Notes: generated from the sequence alone by a model not told the origin. Shown: positions 10,662 to 22,645, counted from the stretch's first letter. The stretch: DNA of 64,000 bases from Adiantum capillus-veneris (GCA_014529385.2 CM043945.1:4064312-4128311); one strand, 5' to 3'. Program-made: numbers and translations.

Positions 10662-11830
10662 TTGGTAACAGGTGAGGATTTTTGCCAGTAGTTTTCTATT
10701 ACCCTAGGTGCCTCGTCAAGTTGCAAGGGTGGTAAGGTACTCTCCCAGGATCGAACTTGAAGTGGTTTATCAGGTGATTCTTGAACACTGGGAGGTGTGG
10801 ATTCTTTTGTAGCTTCATTGAGGTCCATTACTATAGATGGAGGCTGTGTAGAAGCTTTTACCTCTATGGATGTATTACATGAGGAGCTAGAAGCTTCATG
10901 GAACTCCCCCCTTCCTGAGCTAGGTGGAATAAATTGGGTTTGCCTTGGAGCCCAAACTAGCTCTGGACTAGGTGTGTAGCATTCTGTGATCTTTCCCTTC
11001 CCACGGTCTGCCATTGGCTTTAGCGTTACACTATTTGACTCATATGGGTTTGTTGTCGATAGGGAAGGACACATCTTACGTTTAGGTACCCAAATTTGCT
11101 CATTTCCATCATTGTATCCTTGGGCTTTTAATAGTCGTTTAGGAATCCAGCGCCACGTTTTCTTACATTTCTTGGAGCGAGTGGGACGTTTCTTACGAGG
11201 CTTCCGTTTTTTAGCATCAGCCATGGTTACTAAAGAAGATTTAGGGACCCACTTGTATGCTTTCTTTGTTATATTAGGATGGTTCTTGTGTGTCTCAAGC
11301 TTTCTTTCAACTACATCAGTTGAAGATCTAGAGAGTTGGGCTATGGGGACGTATGGTTCAACCTCCTGGACATGCGATGTCTTGGGTTTTATTTCCTTAG
11401 GCAATATCTCAGGGACTATGGCTTGAGTGGTAGGGATAAGAGTTGGTTTTTGCGTTGTGACACCCCCAGTCCCCCAATCAATAGTGCATTTGGTGGCTAT
11501 CATCCACGTGCGTCCTAGGTTTATATTACCCTCCATAGTTCGAGTAGGCATGACCAAAAAGTCTTGAGCTACAATTCCATTGTCATAACTGACAGAAGTG
11601 TGCCAGATTCCAAAAATCGTAGTTTTTTTCTTGTTGACACCCTTGACTTGGATAATACTCTCAGATAGAGGTGGCTTCCCTAACTGACACCACACCCCAT
11701 AGGATAGCAGATTATATTTAGCACCCGTGTCCAATAAGGCGTTATATAGCACTTTTCCATAGGCACTATTTAACTCAATAGGGTATCGTAGAGGTGTGTT
11801 AGAGTCCAACCAATCCTCTTCGATTTCCAC
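10613..11830 (-). CDS. Second retropepsin-like protein, downstream of integrase
   Basis: An open frame of 405 codons lies after the integrase gene of the 13.6-kb element. Residues 20-120 look like a retropepsin: catalytic ALLDTGAKYNLLS (D34-T-G-A) and, about 70 residues later, INLGRTWM (104-110), the usual second landmark, followed by CTIDW. The remainder is a basic, serine-rich tail with four W-(V/I/A)-P-(K/R) motifs (194, 228, 247, 293) and a lysine/arginine cluster at 207-224. The element already has a protease in the normal place (DGGAGVSI, near 16030). No ATG precedes the catalytic site. The frame is open from 11884 and overlaps the end of integrase by 29 bases in the +1 register, so frameshifting, splicing or decay of an upstream start are possible. 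The frame is uninterrupted although gag-pol is broken. Confidence 0.7.
   Translation of the reverse strand: MEIEEDWLDSNTPLRYPIELNSAYGKVLYNALLDTGAKYNLLSYGVWCQLGKPPLSESIIQVKGVNKKKTTIFGIWHTSVSYDNGIVAQDFLVMPTRTMEGNINLGRTWMIATKCTIDWGTGGVTTQKPTLIPTTQAIVPEILPKEIKPKTSHVQEVEPYVPIAQLSRSSTDVVERKLETHKNHPNITKKAYKWVPKSSLVTMADAKKRKPRKKRPTRSKKCKKTWRWIPKRLLKAQGYNDGNEQIWVPKRKMCPSLSTTNPYESNSVTLKPMADRGKGKITECYTPSPELVWAPRQTQFIPPSSGRGEFHEASSSSCNTSIEVKASTQPPSIVMDLNEATKESTPPSVQESPDKPLQVRSWESTLPPLQLDEAPRVIENYWQKSSPVTNWNNWFQRVTSSFQTV
10903..10920 (-). repeat. Second internal polypurine-tract-like copy
   Basis: Minus-strand GCTCAGGAAGGGGGGAGT, inside the second protease frame. It shares the core AGGAAGGGGGG with the terminal tract and with 10592-10607. 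Confidence 0.6.
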
Positions 11831-11855
11831 GTGGAATGCATTTGTGACTCCAAGG

Positions 11856-14800
11856 TTAGCCTCTCGCTTGAGCTTGTATCTTCTTTAACTCGGTTTGTGC
11901 TTTGGCGGCCTTCTTTTGATGAATGGCCCGTAGTTCTTCTTGGCTTAAAGGATCATAATATCTTTTGAATTTACTCCCATTGAGGAATCCAATGGTTTGA
12001 ACTCCATCAAGAGTTTCCACACGAAGGGTACCTTGTGGGGTAATTTCACATACTCTATATGGTCCTTTACCAGCATATTTCAACTTTTTCTTCTCTTTAC
12101 GTACTCCATACATAAGGACTTTATCACCAACTTTGATGTCCTTGTCCTTCACATGGCGATCAAACCACTTCTTTCTCCTATCCTTTTCCACAAGAGCATT
12201 TTGCACAGCCAACTGTCTCTCTTCGTCTAGTTTTTCTAAGATATACAAACGCTCAGTTAAGGGGTTACCATTCCATCCTTCTTGCGAAGCTACCCTAAGA
12301 CTAGGAATGACAAACTCCCAAGGCATAACCGCTTCTTGGCCGTATACCATTTTGAATGGCGTACAATTAATAGCCACTTTATAAGCAGTACGATAAGCCC
12401 ATAGAGCAGATGTCAACTTCAAATCCAATCAGTGCGATGAGCTTCTACCGTCTTGGTTAAAATAGAGATTAGAGTCTTGTTGGTGCTTTCGGCTTGTCCA
12501 TTCGCTTGCGGGTAATAAGGTGTAGACTTATGGTGGGATACATAAAGGTCGTGGTAAGCTCTCTTATTACCTCATTTATAAAATGGGTACCATTATCACT
12601 AACAATTTCAAAAGGGCAACCAAATCTTGTGATAATGTTCTCAAAAAGAAACTTAGCTGTTGTCCTCGCGTCAGCTTTTTATGAAGCCTTAGCTTCAACC
12701 CACTTTGTTACATAGTCCGTAGCAACTAGAATATATCGAGATTGAGTGTTGCGAGCTGCGGGACTAATTGGACCTACAAAGTCTAAGCCCCATTTTTCAA
12801 ATGGTTGGGTTACTTTAATAGGATGTAAGGGCATTCTGTCTTTGCGCTGTGTGGTCTTGTAACGTTGGCACTCATCACACCCTTTTGTAAAAAGTGATGC
12901 ATCCTTAAATAAAGTTGGCCACCAATAGCCTGATTGCAGCACCTTTCTAGCAGTCAGGTCTCCTGAAAAATGTCCTCCTGCTATGCCCATATGTGCTTCT
13001 TGCAAGATATACAAATATTCATCCTCGCGGGCACAATGCCTAAGAATATCGTCCTTGCCTAGTCTATACAGAGTTCCGGCAATCAAACAATAGGGTTCAC
13101 ATTCTTTTACTAGCCTTCGAGCGATATCCTTACGAAGTTCCTTGGGTGGAAAACCATTAACTAAAAATTTAACAATGTTCTCACTCCATTCAGGCATAGT
13201 CTCAACTATGAATAGGGAAGTATCGGGTAATTCATCATCAACTCCTGTAGGGGCTTCACCATTGGGTATGCGAGACAAATGATCAGCCATGACGTGCCTT
13301 TTACCGGGTCTCACTACAATCGTGAAATCAAACTCCAGAAGAATTAACAACCATCGTGTGATTCTTCCTGTGGAGCATGGCTTGTTTACCAGATACAGCA
13401 AAGCTTGATGATCCACATAAAATACAAACTTGTTTGCCAGAAGGTAGTAGCAAAATTTCTTTACTGCATAAACCATTGCTAAACCTTCTCGCTCTGTAGT
13501 GGTGTAGTTCCTTTCAGCATCGTTCAATTGACGGCTTGCAAAGATAATGGGATAGTCCAATTTATGTTCTCCTGGTTGAGTGAGAACACACCGAATAGCA
13601 AAGTTTGATGCATCAATATGCACATGGAAAATGACATCCCAGTTAGGTGTCCTTAAAATCGGAGCACTTGCTAGTGTTTTCTTCAATTGTTCATAGTCCT
13701 GGTCACACTCTTCAGTCCATTTAAATTCAATGAGAAGCTTGTACAAAGAACGTGCTATCTCAGTGAAAAATAAAATAAACCGTCGATAATAACCCACGTG
13801 TCCCATGAACCTTTGAACTCCCTTGTAATTGGTTGGTGGTGGTAACTCTAGAATCACTTTAATTTTTCTCTCATCGGTTGAGATACCATTCTTGGATACT
13901 ATATGCCCTAAAATAACTCCATGCTTGACCCAAAATTGGCATTTGAACGGGTTCAATGAGATACGATATAACCTACACTTTTCAAACACCTTCCGCAAAC
14001 ATGATAGATGTTCTTTCCAAGAAGAGTAAACACAAAGGTCGTCTAAGAAAGTTCACAAAACTCTCTCAAATATTCTTTAAAAGCAGTGTTTATTAATTGT
14101 TGGAATGTAGCAGGGGCATTTGTTAAGCCAAAAGCCATCACACGAAATGCAAACACGCCAAATTCTGTGATGAAGGCAGTTTTAGCTTGGTCCTCTAGCG
14201 CTATCGTGATTTGGTTGTAGCCTGAGTACCCATCTAGAAAGCTATAAGCTTCCTTGCCTGCAACTCTTTCGAGTACATGTTCGGAATATGGTAGGGGGTA
14301 ATGGTCTCTTCTAGTAGCTGCATTAACTTTTTTGAGGTCCACGCACACCCTGAGTTTCCCATTCTTTTTTGGCACGATAACTATTGGAGACACCCATTCA
14401 GAGTGTTCAATAGGATATATGAACCCACATTTGATAAGCTTTTCTAGTTCTTCTTGAATGATCTTTGCGTACTTAGGATTCATCGGGTAGGGTCTTTGTT
14501 GTACGGGCTTCGGAGTGCTAATCATAGGGATCGTATGTTGGACCACAGAAGGTGGAACACCTTTCATATGATGGTATGTCCAAGCGAATATGTCCTTGAA
14601 TTCCTTGAGAAGCTCTTTGAGGACCGCCTCTTCAACTTCTGTGAGGTCTTGGGCAATAAAAACAGGTTTTGATTCTTCACCGGGGTCGGCTAATTCTATT
14701 TCTTTAACTATTGCCGGACCATCATAGATTCCATTATTCCCATCGATAGGTATTCTTTGGGCTTTTGTGTACACAACCTTTGCTTCCCCTGTGGTGTAAG

Positions 14801-15069
14801 ATTTGAAATGTTCTGGTGCAGGATGCAAGTCTGTGGATTCTGGTTGTGCTTTGGTCTGTGCTTCTATTTCTGCTTTCTTGTGTTGTCGAGCTAACTCTTG
14901 GTTTTGACGCCTCCTTGCAGTGCGGCTCAACTTTGGCTTGTCTATGATCTCTAATTGGGCTATGTCATGGGGTCGTGGTCTACACCACATAACATTTTGG
15001 AGATATTCACCCCAATCGTCTACCAATTTACGATGAGCATCACATGCTCCTATATAACTAAGCCATTCT
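11856..15069 (-). pseudogene. RT, RNase H and integrase of 13.6-kb element (broken)
   Basis: Reverse transcriptase (15026-13900) has VCVDLKKVNAATRRDHYPLP, the motif-A sequence FLDGYSGYNQI and AFGLTNAPATFQ. The LDD active-site segment falls exactly on a frameshift near 14045. RNase H (13650-13250) keeps its acidic residues ([24 protein letters not shown]). Integrase has H-H-C-C ([15 protein letters not shown]), a core starting GLDFVGP and SDNGTHF, and a C-terminal part (12428-11856) with a GPYRV-type fold end. Defects are a TAA stop near 12680, frameshifts near 14045 and 12560, and a stop just before 12428. There is no second archaeal-type RNase H and no chromodomain, which separates it from the Tat-like and chromovirus elements elsewhere in the window. 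Confidence 0.92.
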
Positions 15070-15071
15070 AC

Positions 15072-17894
15072 TTAGGATCTCTTCTTTTTTATCCTAGCAC
15101 GTACATTGGCTCGATATCGATGCCTCTTAAAGTTTTTCTTTTTCTTATTTGAGACCTGCTTTTGATTTGCATTTAGATCTGGCTCACTAAAGGAGTCCTC
15201 GTTGGTGTCCTCTTCACTCTCGGAGGAGCTATCATCGGTTGATGTGCTCGGTCCTCCTGAATGTTTTGACTCTGAACTTGCTCCACTCTCTATATCATGA
15301 GATTCAGAATCCGTTTCACTCTGGGAGTCCGTGTCTGAGTCGTGTTGGTCAAAGTCTTCTATTGAGCTATCGGTGTCACTGTTAGACTGGTTTACAATTG
15401 CCTTGCCCTTAGAAGATGCATGTATGGAACTTATCATGTTCAAAGGTGCAATTTGTGGTACCTCTTCCCCCTCTGGTGTGACCCAAGTGGTTCCTCTATT
15501 TCCCCAGGTATCTATGGTTGCAGCTAGGTGTACCCAGTCTACGTTGTCTGATTCCGTCATACCCGGTAACACATCCATGTAAGGAGAATCTTGGCCAATG
15601 TCTGTATCCTTCTTACAAGTGTAACAATATTGTAGTGGGGCCGAGTGAACTGTGGTGTCAGAGCGATGATCAATAATGGTTTTACTCCCTAAGGGGTGTA
15701 CCTTACCAGTCACCAAATCCACTCTAAGGACAGAGTCTTGGAATTGCAAATAGACATGATTTTTAGACCAATCGTGAACCATTTGTGCTTCCCTCATGAA
15801 TGGTCATCCTAAAATCATTTCATATGACATAAGGTGTTTAGAGAAATCCATTACAATGAACGTATGTCGTACCTTGTGTCCTAGAACTTTGATCTTAAGA
15901 TCCTTGAGCATCCCCATAGGTTTGGCTATGGTACCATTTGCCATCTTTACCACAATGTTAGTAACACTGAGGCGGGGTTTTCCCATGGATTCCCAACAAT
16001 CTTTTGTAACGATGCTAACTCCCGCACCACCATCAAGAATTCCCTTTATAGTTAATCCCTTGGTAGTGATGGGTAGGGTCGCATTAGACTCGTCGCCTTC
16101 AAAATACTGCCCTAATTCGTTAATGGGTACCTCGATCACAGACTCGTGTCCATCTAAGTCAAGTGATTGCACATGATTTTCCTCATCAATCATAATCGAG
16201 TCAGGCCTATTTGGTTGCGCAAACTGCGGTAATCCCGTTTGTAGCTCTCCGTTAAGGAATGCTCGAAGTGCAAAGAATAACTCAGGATCTCCATACAGCT
16301 TTGCTATGATCGTGGTTCGGACCTCAGAAGACATGAAGTCCACTAGTTTGGCAACATTCATTGGCAGTTTGCAGGGTGTAGGTCCTTGACTAGGAACTGG
16401 TGAGGATGGAATCTCATATTCCTCAATGGGATCAGGTATTCCTTCATTAAACATCCTTTCCAACAAGAAAGGTGTATGCTCACTTTCTGATGTCCCGTCC
16501 TCACTCCCTTCTTGGATGATACTAGATATGGCTAACGGTCTATTGTTCATGTGGGGTGGATGAACTTGCGTGGAAAACACTGTGTCATGAATTTTGGCAT
16601 GCATGGGTTCTGGTTCTAGTTTCCTTTGAGTCTCCTCCACTAAACCTCTTAGATGTTTCACCTGCTCAATCTCGTCTACTGGGTTTGGGTACGTCCCAAT
16701 CTTCTTTTTACGATTCTTCCCTTTTTGCCCCTGCGGTTTATCTTGGGGGTCTCGGATTGGATTTGGAAACACTTGTGGTGTTTTCAGAGGCTCTTTATGG
16801 TTTTCTCTTATTCGGTTTTCATTTGGTTCCATGTTATGATTTTCTTTGTCGGTCTTTCCGTTTGTGGTATTGGTTCTAGTCTCCATTGTCTCGATTGAAT
16901 CTGAATCATCCTCGAGGTCATTCATATACACGGGGTCATCTCCTGTTCCTATGTTTGTTTTGGAACTTGGCTTTGAATTTCCCGTATTCTGCGACCTCTT
17001 CCTTCGTGTATTCTTTTTCTTTGCTTGGATAACTGACGCGGTATCTCTCTCTTCGAGGATATGGCCTGGCCCTTGAAGCATGGACCGTGTAATCGCATAA
17101 GCGGGTGCGACGGGTGGTATTGGCGATGTCACACTAGCAATTTCGACCAAATTTAGGGGTGTGATTTGAGGCGCATTTGGGTTGTAGGGGCATTGGGCAA
17201 TCAAGTGATCTATGCCACAACGATTACATGTGAGTATTGGCATTGCAGACGTGCTCCCTTGATTCATTTGCATCTGTGCAGCATTCTTTTGCAGCCTAAT
17301 AGGGCACTCCGCTGCCCGATGTGGTCCACCACACTCGTAGCATTGAAGAGGTGGCCTCCTAGCCTGGGTGTTGATATTTTGACCTCTGGATGCGAGAGCA
17401 GCAGCTTGATAAACCGGCTTGACTTGCCCCCAACAATCTTCCATGTAGTATATAGGACACTCTTCCAATATATCAAGTCCGTAGGCAATACTAGTGTCTA
17501 TTTCCTCCTCACAGCCATCTGCATAAGCATTAGATGGCTCGCAACCCACTTGGTTCATAGGGGCGACTCTTGGATGCGGGGGCTGCGGTCCTAGCACAGG
17601 AGGTGGTAGCGGTGTAGCTTGTACAACATTTTGAGATCTAGGGACCATGTGTTGCGGTAGTTGCTCAACAGGTGGAGCAGGCATCAATACAGGAGCTCGA
17701 GGCGCATCCGTCCAGGCTACAGGTGGTCTATTTGCCATCATACGTTTGATCATTAAATAATCCTTAGCTTGGTGACCATACCTACCACATGCGTTGCAAG
17801 TTCCATTAAATTTTACTCTAAACGTAGGGCACTCACTAGTGCTATGTGGACCTAAGCAAATGGAACACCATTGTTGCTCCCTTCTTGGATACAT
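15072..17894 (-). pseudogene. Zinc knuckles and first protease of 13.6-kb element
   Basis: The frame continues gag. It carries four zinc-knuckle-like motifs: CSICLGPHSTSEC, CNACGRYGHQAKDY (last Cys replaced by Tyr), CYECGGPHRAAEC and CNRCGIDHLIAQC. Three of these have C-x2-C-x3-H-x4-C, one residue shorter than the usual knuckle. A long charged linker follows, then the protease core GILDGGAGVSIVT (near 16030) and the landmark YEMILG, directly before an in-frame TGA at about 15798. The frame stays open after it (PFMREAQMVHDW) to a TAA at 15072 through a serine/aspartate-rich linker (SDTDSSIEDFDQHDSDTDS) that leads into RT. DGG instead of DTG is a variant seen in several plant gypsy proteases. 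Confidence 0.88.
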
Positions 17895-19924
17895 GTGACT
17901 ATTTTGAGGGGTCGATTATCCTTAAGAGACTCTTGGATTGCCTTGGTGAGGTCTGTCAAGAATGTCTCAAATACCTTTGGCTCATTGGCAATGGGCTTTG
18001 CAGTCATGGGTTCATACTCAATGGCTTGTGAGCTAGTGGATCTCGTGTCAGTAGACACCCTCATGCCTGCTATCATCAAGTTGTCCTCTAATTGGATTGC
18101 ATTGCAGGTAGTGACATCTTCCTAGGTTGTGATACCTCTAATCACTAGTCCATTATAGATTCCTTCATTCCTCAACCCTCGAATGAATCGATCAAGCAGT
18201 TGGTTATTGTTGAAGCGCTCATTTACAGGCCAGCGAGAGTTTAAGTGCTTTAGACGACTAATGAAGTCCCTTACTGACTCTCCTTCCTTACGTTCGGCCT
18301 TCTGTAGCTGAGATGCTACACCCCAAAGCACACCTTCTTGTATGTACTCCTTTAGAAACAACCTTCAAAGGGTAGGGTAGATTGTTTTCTCGTCCACCCT
18401 TAGGGTTCTATACCAATCTCCAGCCTTCCCACTTAATGTCAAGCTTAAGGCATTGCACTTATGTAGTTCGTTGCGTTCCCCTAAGGAATCACATACTTGT
18501 TCAAACACTTCAATGTGTTTTCTAGCATCTTCGTCCCCATTGAATTTTTGCGTGAGTTTGGCAATTTGTATTGCCTTACTTCTAGGCTCTTTATCAGATG
18601 CATGACGCATATTTTCCGCGATAGATCGACCTATGGTTTGAGCAAACGCTGCCAAGTCACCTATGTGAGGAGGCAGGGCCGGTGGAGGTACTCTTGGAAT
18701 CATATGTGGGAGAGGGACGGGTACCGGTCTTGGCATATGTGTGGATGATGCAGGATATGGAACATAACCGGGCATAGGTCCACTCGGATAAGGGCTAGGG
18801 AGCAGCACTCGAGGAGCATAAACAAGTGGTACAATTGGAGGTGTGGGGGCCATGTGTGCATAAGGGGCTAGAGGCACATATGGTCGAGGCCCCATATTAG
18901 GTACTACGACACTAGGTAGTGGCACTGCGCTAACCGTAGATGTCATCGGTACATTCTCTGTCAGGCCTATCCCTGGAGTGAGCACTGTGTTTTCCTTAAT
19001 AGAGGGTTGAGCCAAGTTAGGGAAGCTAAAGTTGTCGCTCGGAGGCTCAGATTGCATAGAGACCCCAGGTGAAATGACGTAAGATGGGTCCATGGGACTC
19101 ATTAGAGGAGTCTCCATTTGTGATAGAGTAGGCTGTTGAGCCTTGCTTGTATCCAGAAATCTCATGGGGCCAGTTGAGAGTATATTTACCCCTCGGTTTT
19201 GCCTTTCTGATTGAATAATGCCATGGATAACATTACAGATCATTTTCTGTTGATCTTCGATGCTCGTGGCACTAGAGGTGGATTGTACAATCTCTATCCA
19301 TCCTACATGGTAGGCGTGGCCAGAGTGTAGATCCGTCAACACCTCAGTGTGGAGGTCGTATGTCCAATGATCATTAATGAACAATCCTTCTAGAGTCGAC
19401 GTGTTAACGGTTTCTTGTGAGGTAGAAGCAATGTTGCTCCTCGTGGTTTTACTTGTCACCAACGGTACTCTAGAGGGAACTTCTGAAGGAGGCAGTTCAA
19501 CAGGGGCTTCTTGGTAAGAAGTTGGCAGGATATCCACATGGACACTCTTTGGGGGTGTGGGGTCCACGTGCGATGTGAAAGGAGAGTCCACTTCCCCACC
19601 CCCTTCGTGTGCTTCATTTGCATCAGGTTCCGAGCGAGTAGCTCTACCTAATGTTTCCATGAAACGGCTAAACATACTAGTACTAGGCTGTGGAGCTTCG
19701 GGAGGTGCATGGCCTTCTCTCTCAATGTTTTGGGTAGGGTATGCTTCCATAATTTCTGAGTCGGAGGAGGAATCACTAGCGGCTATTTTAGGGTCTTGGG
19801 TGGTGCTACCTTGTGTCCCCGCTGAGGGTCTAGAGCCTATCGTGGATGGGTAATGGGTGTCCGTATGTACAGAGGCACCCTCAATATGCTCGTGTTCTAG
19901 CACCCGCCCAGAGCGTAAGTGCAT
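17852..19924 (-). pseudogene. Gag N-terminal part of 13.6-kb element
   Basis: Starts at ATG 19924 (MHLRSGRVLEHEHIEG, a gag start typical of plant gypsy elements). A long proline-rich, low-complexity region (PRPYVPLAPYAHMAPTPPIV and similar) is followed by the conserved retrotransposon gag fold: KFNGDEDARKHIEVFEQVCD, SLTLSGKAGDWY, a break, then FLKEYIQEG, KAERKEGESVRDFISRLKHL and LLDRFIRGLRNEGIY. In-frame stops occur at 18365 (TGA) and 18122 (TAG). A frameshift near 17895 joins it to the zinc-knuckle frame. Gag would form the virus-like particle in the cytoplasm; this copy cannot make a full one. Confidence 0.88.
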
Positions 19925-20950
19925 GTGCTTTTGATACCCTCAGGTGTCAAAAAGCTGCTCTAGGAGGCCTTGTGACTAGTTTTTTGCGTGTTTTTTGTTT
20001 GTTTTTTTGCTAGATTTTTTAGAGCGTGTCGTGGAATGGGCCGTGTGATAGCTCGAAATGAGCGTATCGCTAGGAGGGACGCGCTGTGCTTGACAGCCCA
20101 CCGTTTGGTTCTATTTTTCTCCAGAACAGCCCAAAACAGTCTTTTCCTAGCTCGGGAACTAGGCTCCAAATAGCAAGTCTAAGGGTGCAAGTGGGAAGAG
20201 AAGGGAGGAGAGTGGAGGACTTGCCCCATATGCTCTCATTCCCTCTTGAGGGGGTAGGGTATATATATAAGAGTGAGTCTAGTATATATCATAGGACTGA
20301 GGACTGAGGCCTGGCCTGGGCTTGGGCTTGGGCTTGGGGAAACGATCTCGATCAAAATTTTAGTGATCCCCCCAGTCACTCACGCTTAAATATTTTTGAT
20401 TTTTCTCCGTCCGTTTTTATAACCTCCCCCTCACTCACGTTTTTATTTTTCGATTTTTTTTTAAAAAATAATTTTTTAAATAATTTTTTAAAATTTTTAA
20501 TTTTTGGATATTATTTGGTACGCGTTTTGGTGCGCGTTGACATCACCTAACTATTTACTGTCCCACCTACCTACTGACCTGCTAATCAGTGGTTCACCTA
20601 ATTACTAACCTACTTAATTAACTAACTGTGCGCCTAACTGTGCACAAACCAGAAAACACAGAAAATGCAGAAAATTGAAACTTGACAGAACTGTGCAGTG
20701 CAAACCAGAAAATGCAGACAACGCAGAAACGCAAGAAATGCTAACTGTGTAAGCTGAAATCTGAGCTTAATAGAACTAGCAAAACAGAGCTTAACAGAAC
20801 ACAGAAAACTTGAATGCAGTCAACAACATTGTGTCTTTCTCTACTGTTTTTGCATAACAACAATAATCAAACTTAAGCCGCGCCTTTCCTACATAAAAAA
20901 TAGCTTCCATACAATTTACAGGTCGCCATTGGAGCTTCACGCGCAGCAGC
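19925..20950 (-). other. Leader of 13.6-kb element
   Basis: About 1 kb between the gag ATG and the primer-binding site without coding frames. It holds GGGCTT tandem copies near 20312-20338, long A/T runs at 20455-20515 and repeated CAGAAAACACAGAAA-like units near 20650-20820. Confidence 0.6.
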
Positions 20951-20968
20951 TCCCCGGCAACGATGCCA
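20951..20968 (-). other. Primer-binding site, tRNA-Asp type
   Basis: Minus strand TGGCATCGTTGCCGGGGA, 4 bases after the 5' LTR end. It matches the 3' end of plant tRNA-Asp at 16 of 18 positions as I recall that tRNA. tRNA-Asp priming is common in Athila elements. Confidence 0.75.
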
Positions 20969-20972
20969 AAAA

Positions 20973-21517
20973 TGTCACAGCTAGGGACTTGCTACGCGCC
21001 GTGTGCGAGCCACAAAGGCTCCTAGCACACAGTCATACAACAGACAAGCTCACAAGGAAGAATGGTGTGTCACTCACCTTCCTGCGTAGTTGCGAATGAA
21101 GGATTCCCGCGCAGCGAAGAAGAGGGAGACGTTGCTACGCCGCGCTCAACCGCCTCGCCGCCGTCGTGCCGCCGCAACGCTCGATCACACACACACACTC
21201 ACACTCTCTCTCACACGTACACACACACACACAAGGAGATGGTGAAGGAGAAGGTGGAGATGGAGCAAGAGCGGCATCTATTGCACAATGAAAGAATGAG
21301 TAAAAATTAGGTTTAGTGGTTTTTATATGAGCTCACCCCATTCACACTTGGGCGCCCATACTTAGCCAACTAACTCCTTGAATATTCCAGTTAGAGTGCG
21401 CCTGTCATCGGCGATCACCCTTATCCTGTTCCTATTGGTCCGACAAGCCCGGTACCTGACTCTAAACAATACAACGTTTATAGATCATAGGGTGTCCGTG
21501 TGCCGTGAGGGTTAATA
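20973..21517 (-). repeat. 5' LTR of 13.6-kb gypsy element
   Basis: Pairs with 7945-8575. Starts TGTCACAGCTAGG on the plus strand and ends GGTTAATA, where the partner has TTAACA, so the terminal CA has mutated to TA. Followed by the target duplication CTACC. Confidence 0.92.
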
Positions 21518-21576
21518 CTACCACACTTGGGTGATAGAAAGGTTATAAAATTTTTCTCTTTTTTTGGCACCCCCCC

Positions 21577-21607
<31 letters not shown>

Positions 21608-22547
21608 AAGAAGAAGAGAGTTTTAACGTCGTAGGAAACTATCCCAAAAGACGTTAGAGATTAGGTTAGATGTAGACTTACGTTAAATTAGATTTAGGTT
21701 TATTTAAGTTAAATTATATTAAATTTAGATTTATTTTTAGTTAGATTTATGTTATATTAGATTAGATTTAGGTTTATTTACGTTAGATTTAGATTTATGT
21801 TATATTAGATTAGATTTAGGTTTATTTAAGTTATTTATCTGTTATTGAAGAGGGAAATGGCATAACCAATCTACCACACTTGGGTGATAGAAAGGTTATA
21901 CCATTTTCCTCTTTTTATCGTTTAAGATAAGATTAGATTTAGATTTACATTAGATTAGATTTAGGTTTATTTAAGCTAGATTAGATTAGATTTAGGTTTA
22001 TTTTGAGTACACCGAAGGATTATACTGCCCTTTGAAATGATGTACACAGTGCACACAATCTCTTTTCTCTCTCTCTCTCTAAATTGTGTGTGGGGGAAGA
22101 TGAAATCATTCAAAATACATGCTCTCCTTTTCACATCTACACAGCTAGTAGCCCCATTGGTATGTCTTTTACCCTTCAATGGAGCGAATCACCACATGTT
22201 CAATTAGGTTAGATTTAAGATAAGATTTTGGATTGAGTTTTTATATTAGTGTCTAACTTCGAGATTACGATAAAAAAATTAGAGTTAGACGAACGGTGAA
22301 AAGATCTAATGCGAAAAGATTTTAAGATGCTCTGAAATGCTACAGCTAGAGAAGAGGCAAAGGGGTTTTGTCCACTACATGCACTATCATGTAGACGTGG
22401 GTGTGTAGATTTCTTGTACCCACAAATATAGGCATTGACCAATAAAGAAGAGATTATAACCCGGTGGTTTTGATCTCCGTGCACCTTTAGACCGAGGTGT
22501 GCGGGGATTGGACATGACTAGAGAATGTGAGATAGTTTACAGTGTGA

Positions 22548-22645
<98 letters not shown>

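Larger units (their letters stand above)
7945..21517 (-). mobile_element. Complete Athila-like Ty3/gypsy retrotransposon, 13.6 kb
   Basis: Both LTRs are present (7945-8575 and 20973-21517), with a primer-binding site for tRNA-Asp, a polypurine tract and a perfect 5-bp target duplication CTACC (7940-7944 and 21518-21522). Reading on the minus strand, the order is 5' LTR, about 1 kb leader, gag, CCHC-type zinc knuckles, protease, RT, one RNase H and integrase. Then come an extra retropepsin-like frame, an acidic 140-residue frame and a hydrophobic frame before the 3' LTR. tRNA-Asp priming and extra frames after integrase fit the Athila group. The coding region carries several stops and frameshifts, so this copy is dead. 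The LTRs differ at roughly a dozen positions by eye, apart from microsatellite length. Confidence 0.93.

Noticed and set aside
10986-11426. 146-codon plus-strand frame
   Set aside because: It is the antisense shadow of the second protease frame.
21655-21990. TTTAGGTTTA-rich stretch as an interstitial telomere
   Set aside because: Units are irregular TTAGATTTAGGTTTATTTA repeats shared by both CACTA elements, not tandem TTTAGGG.
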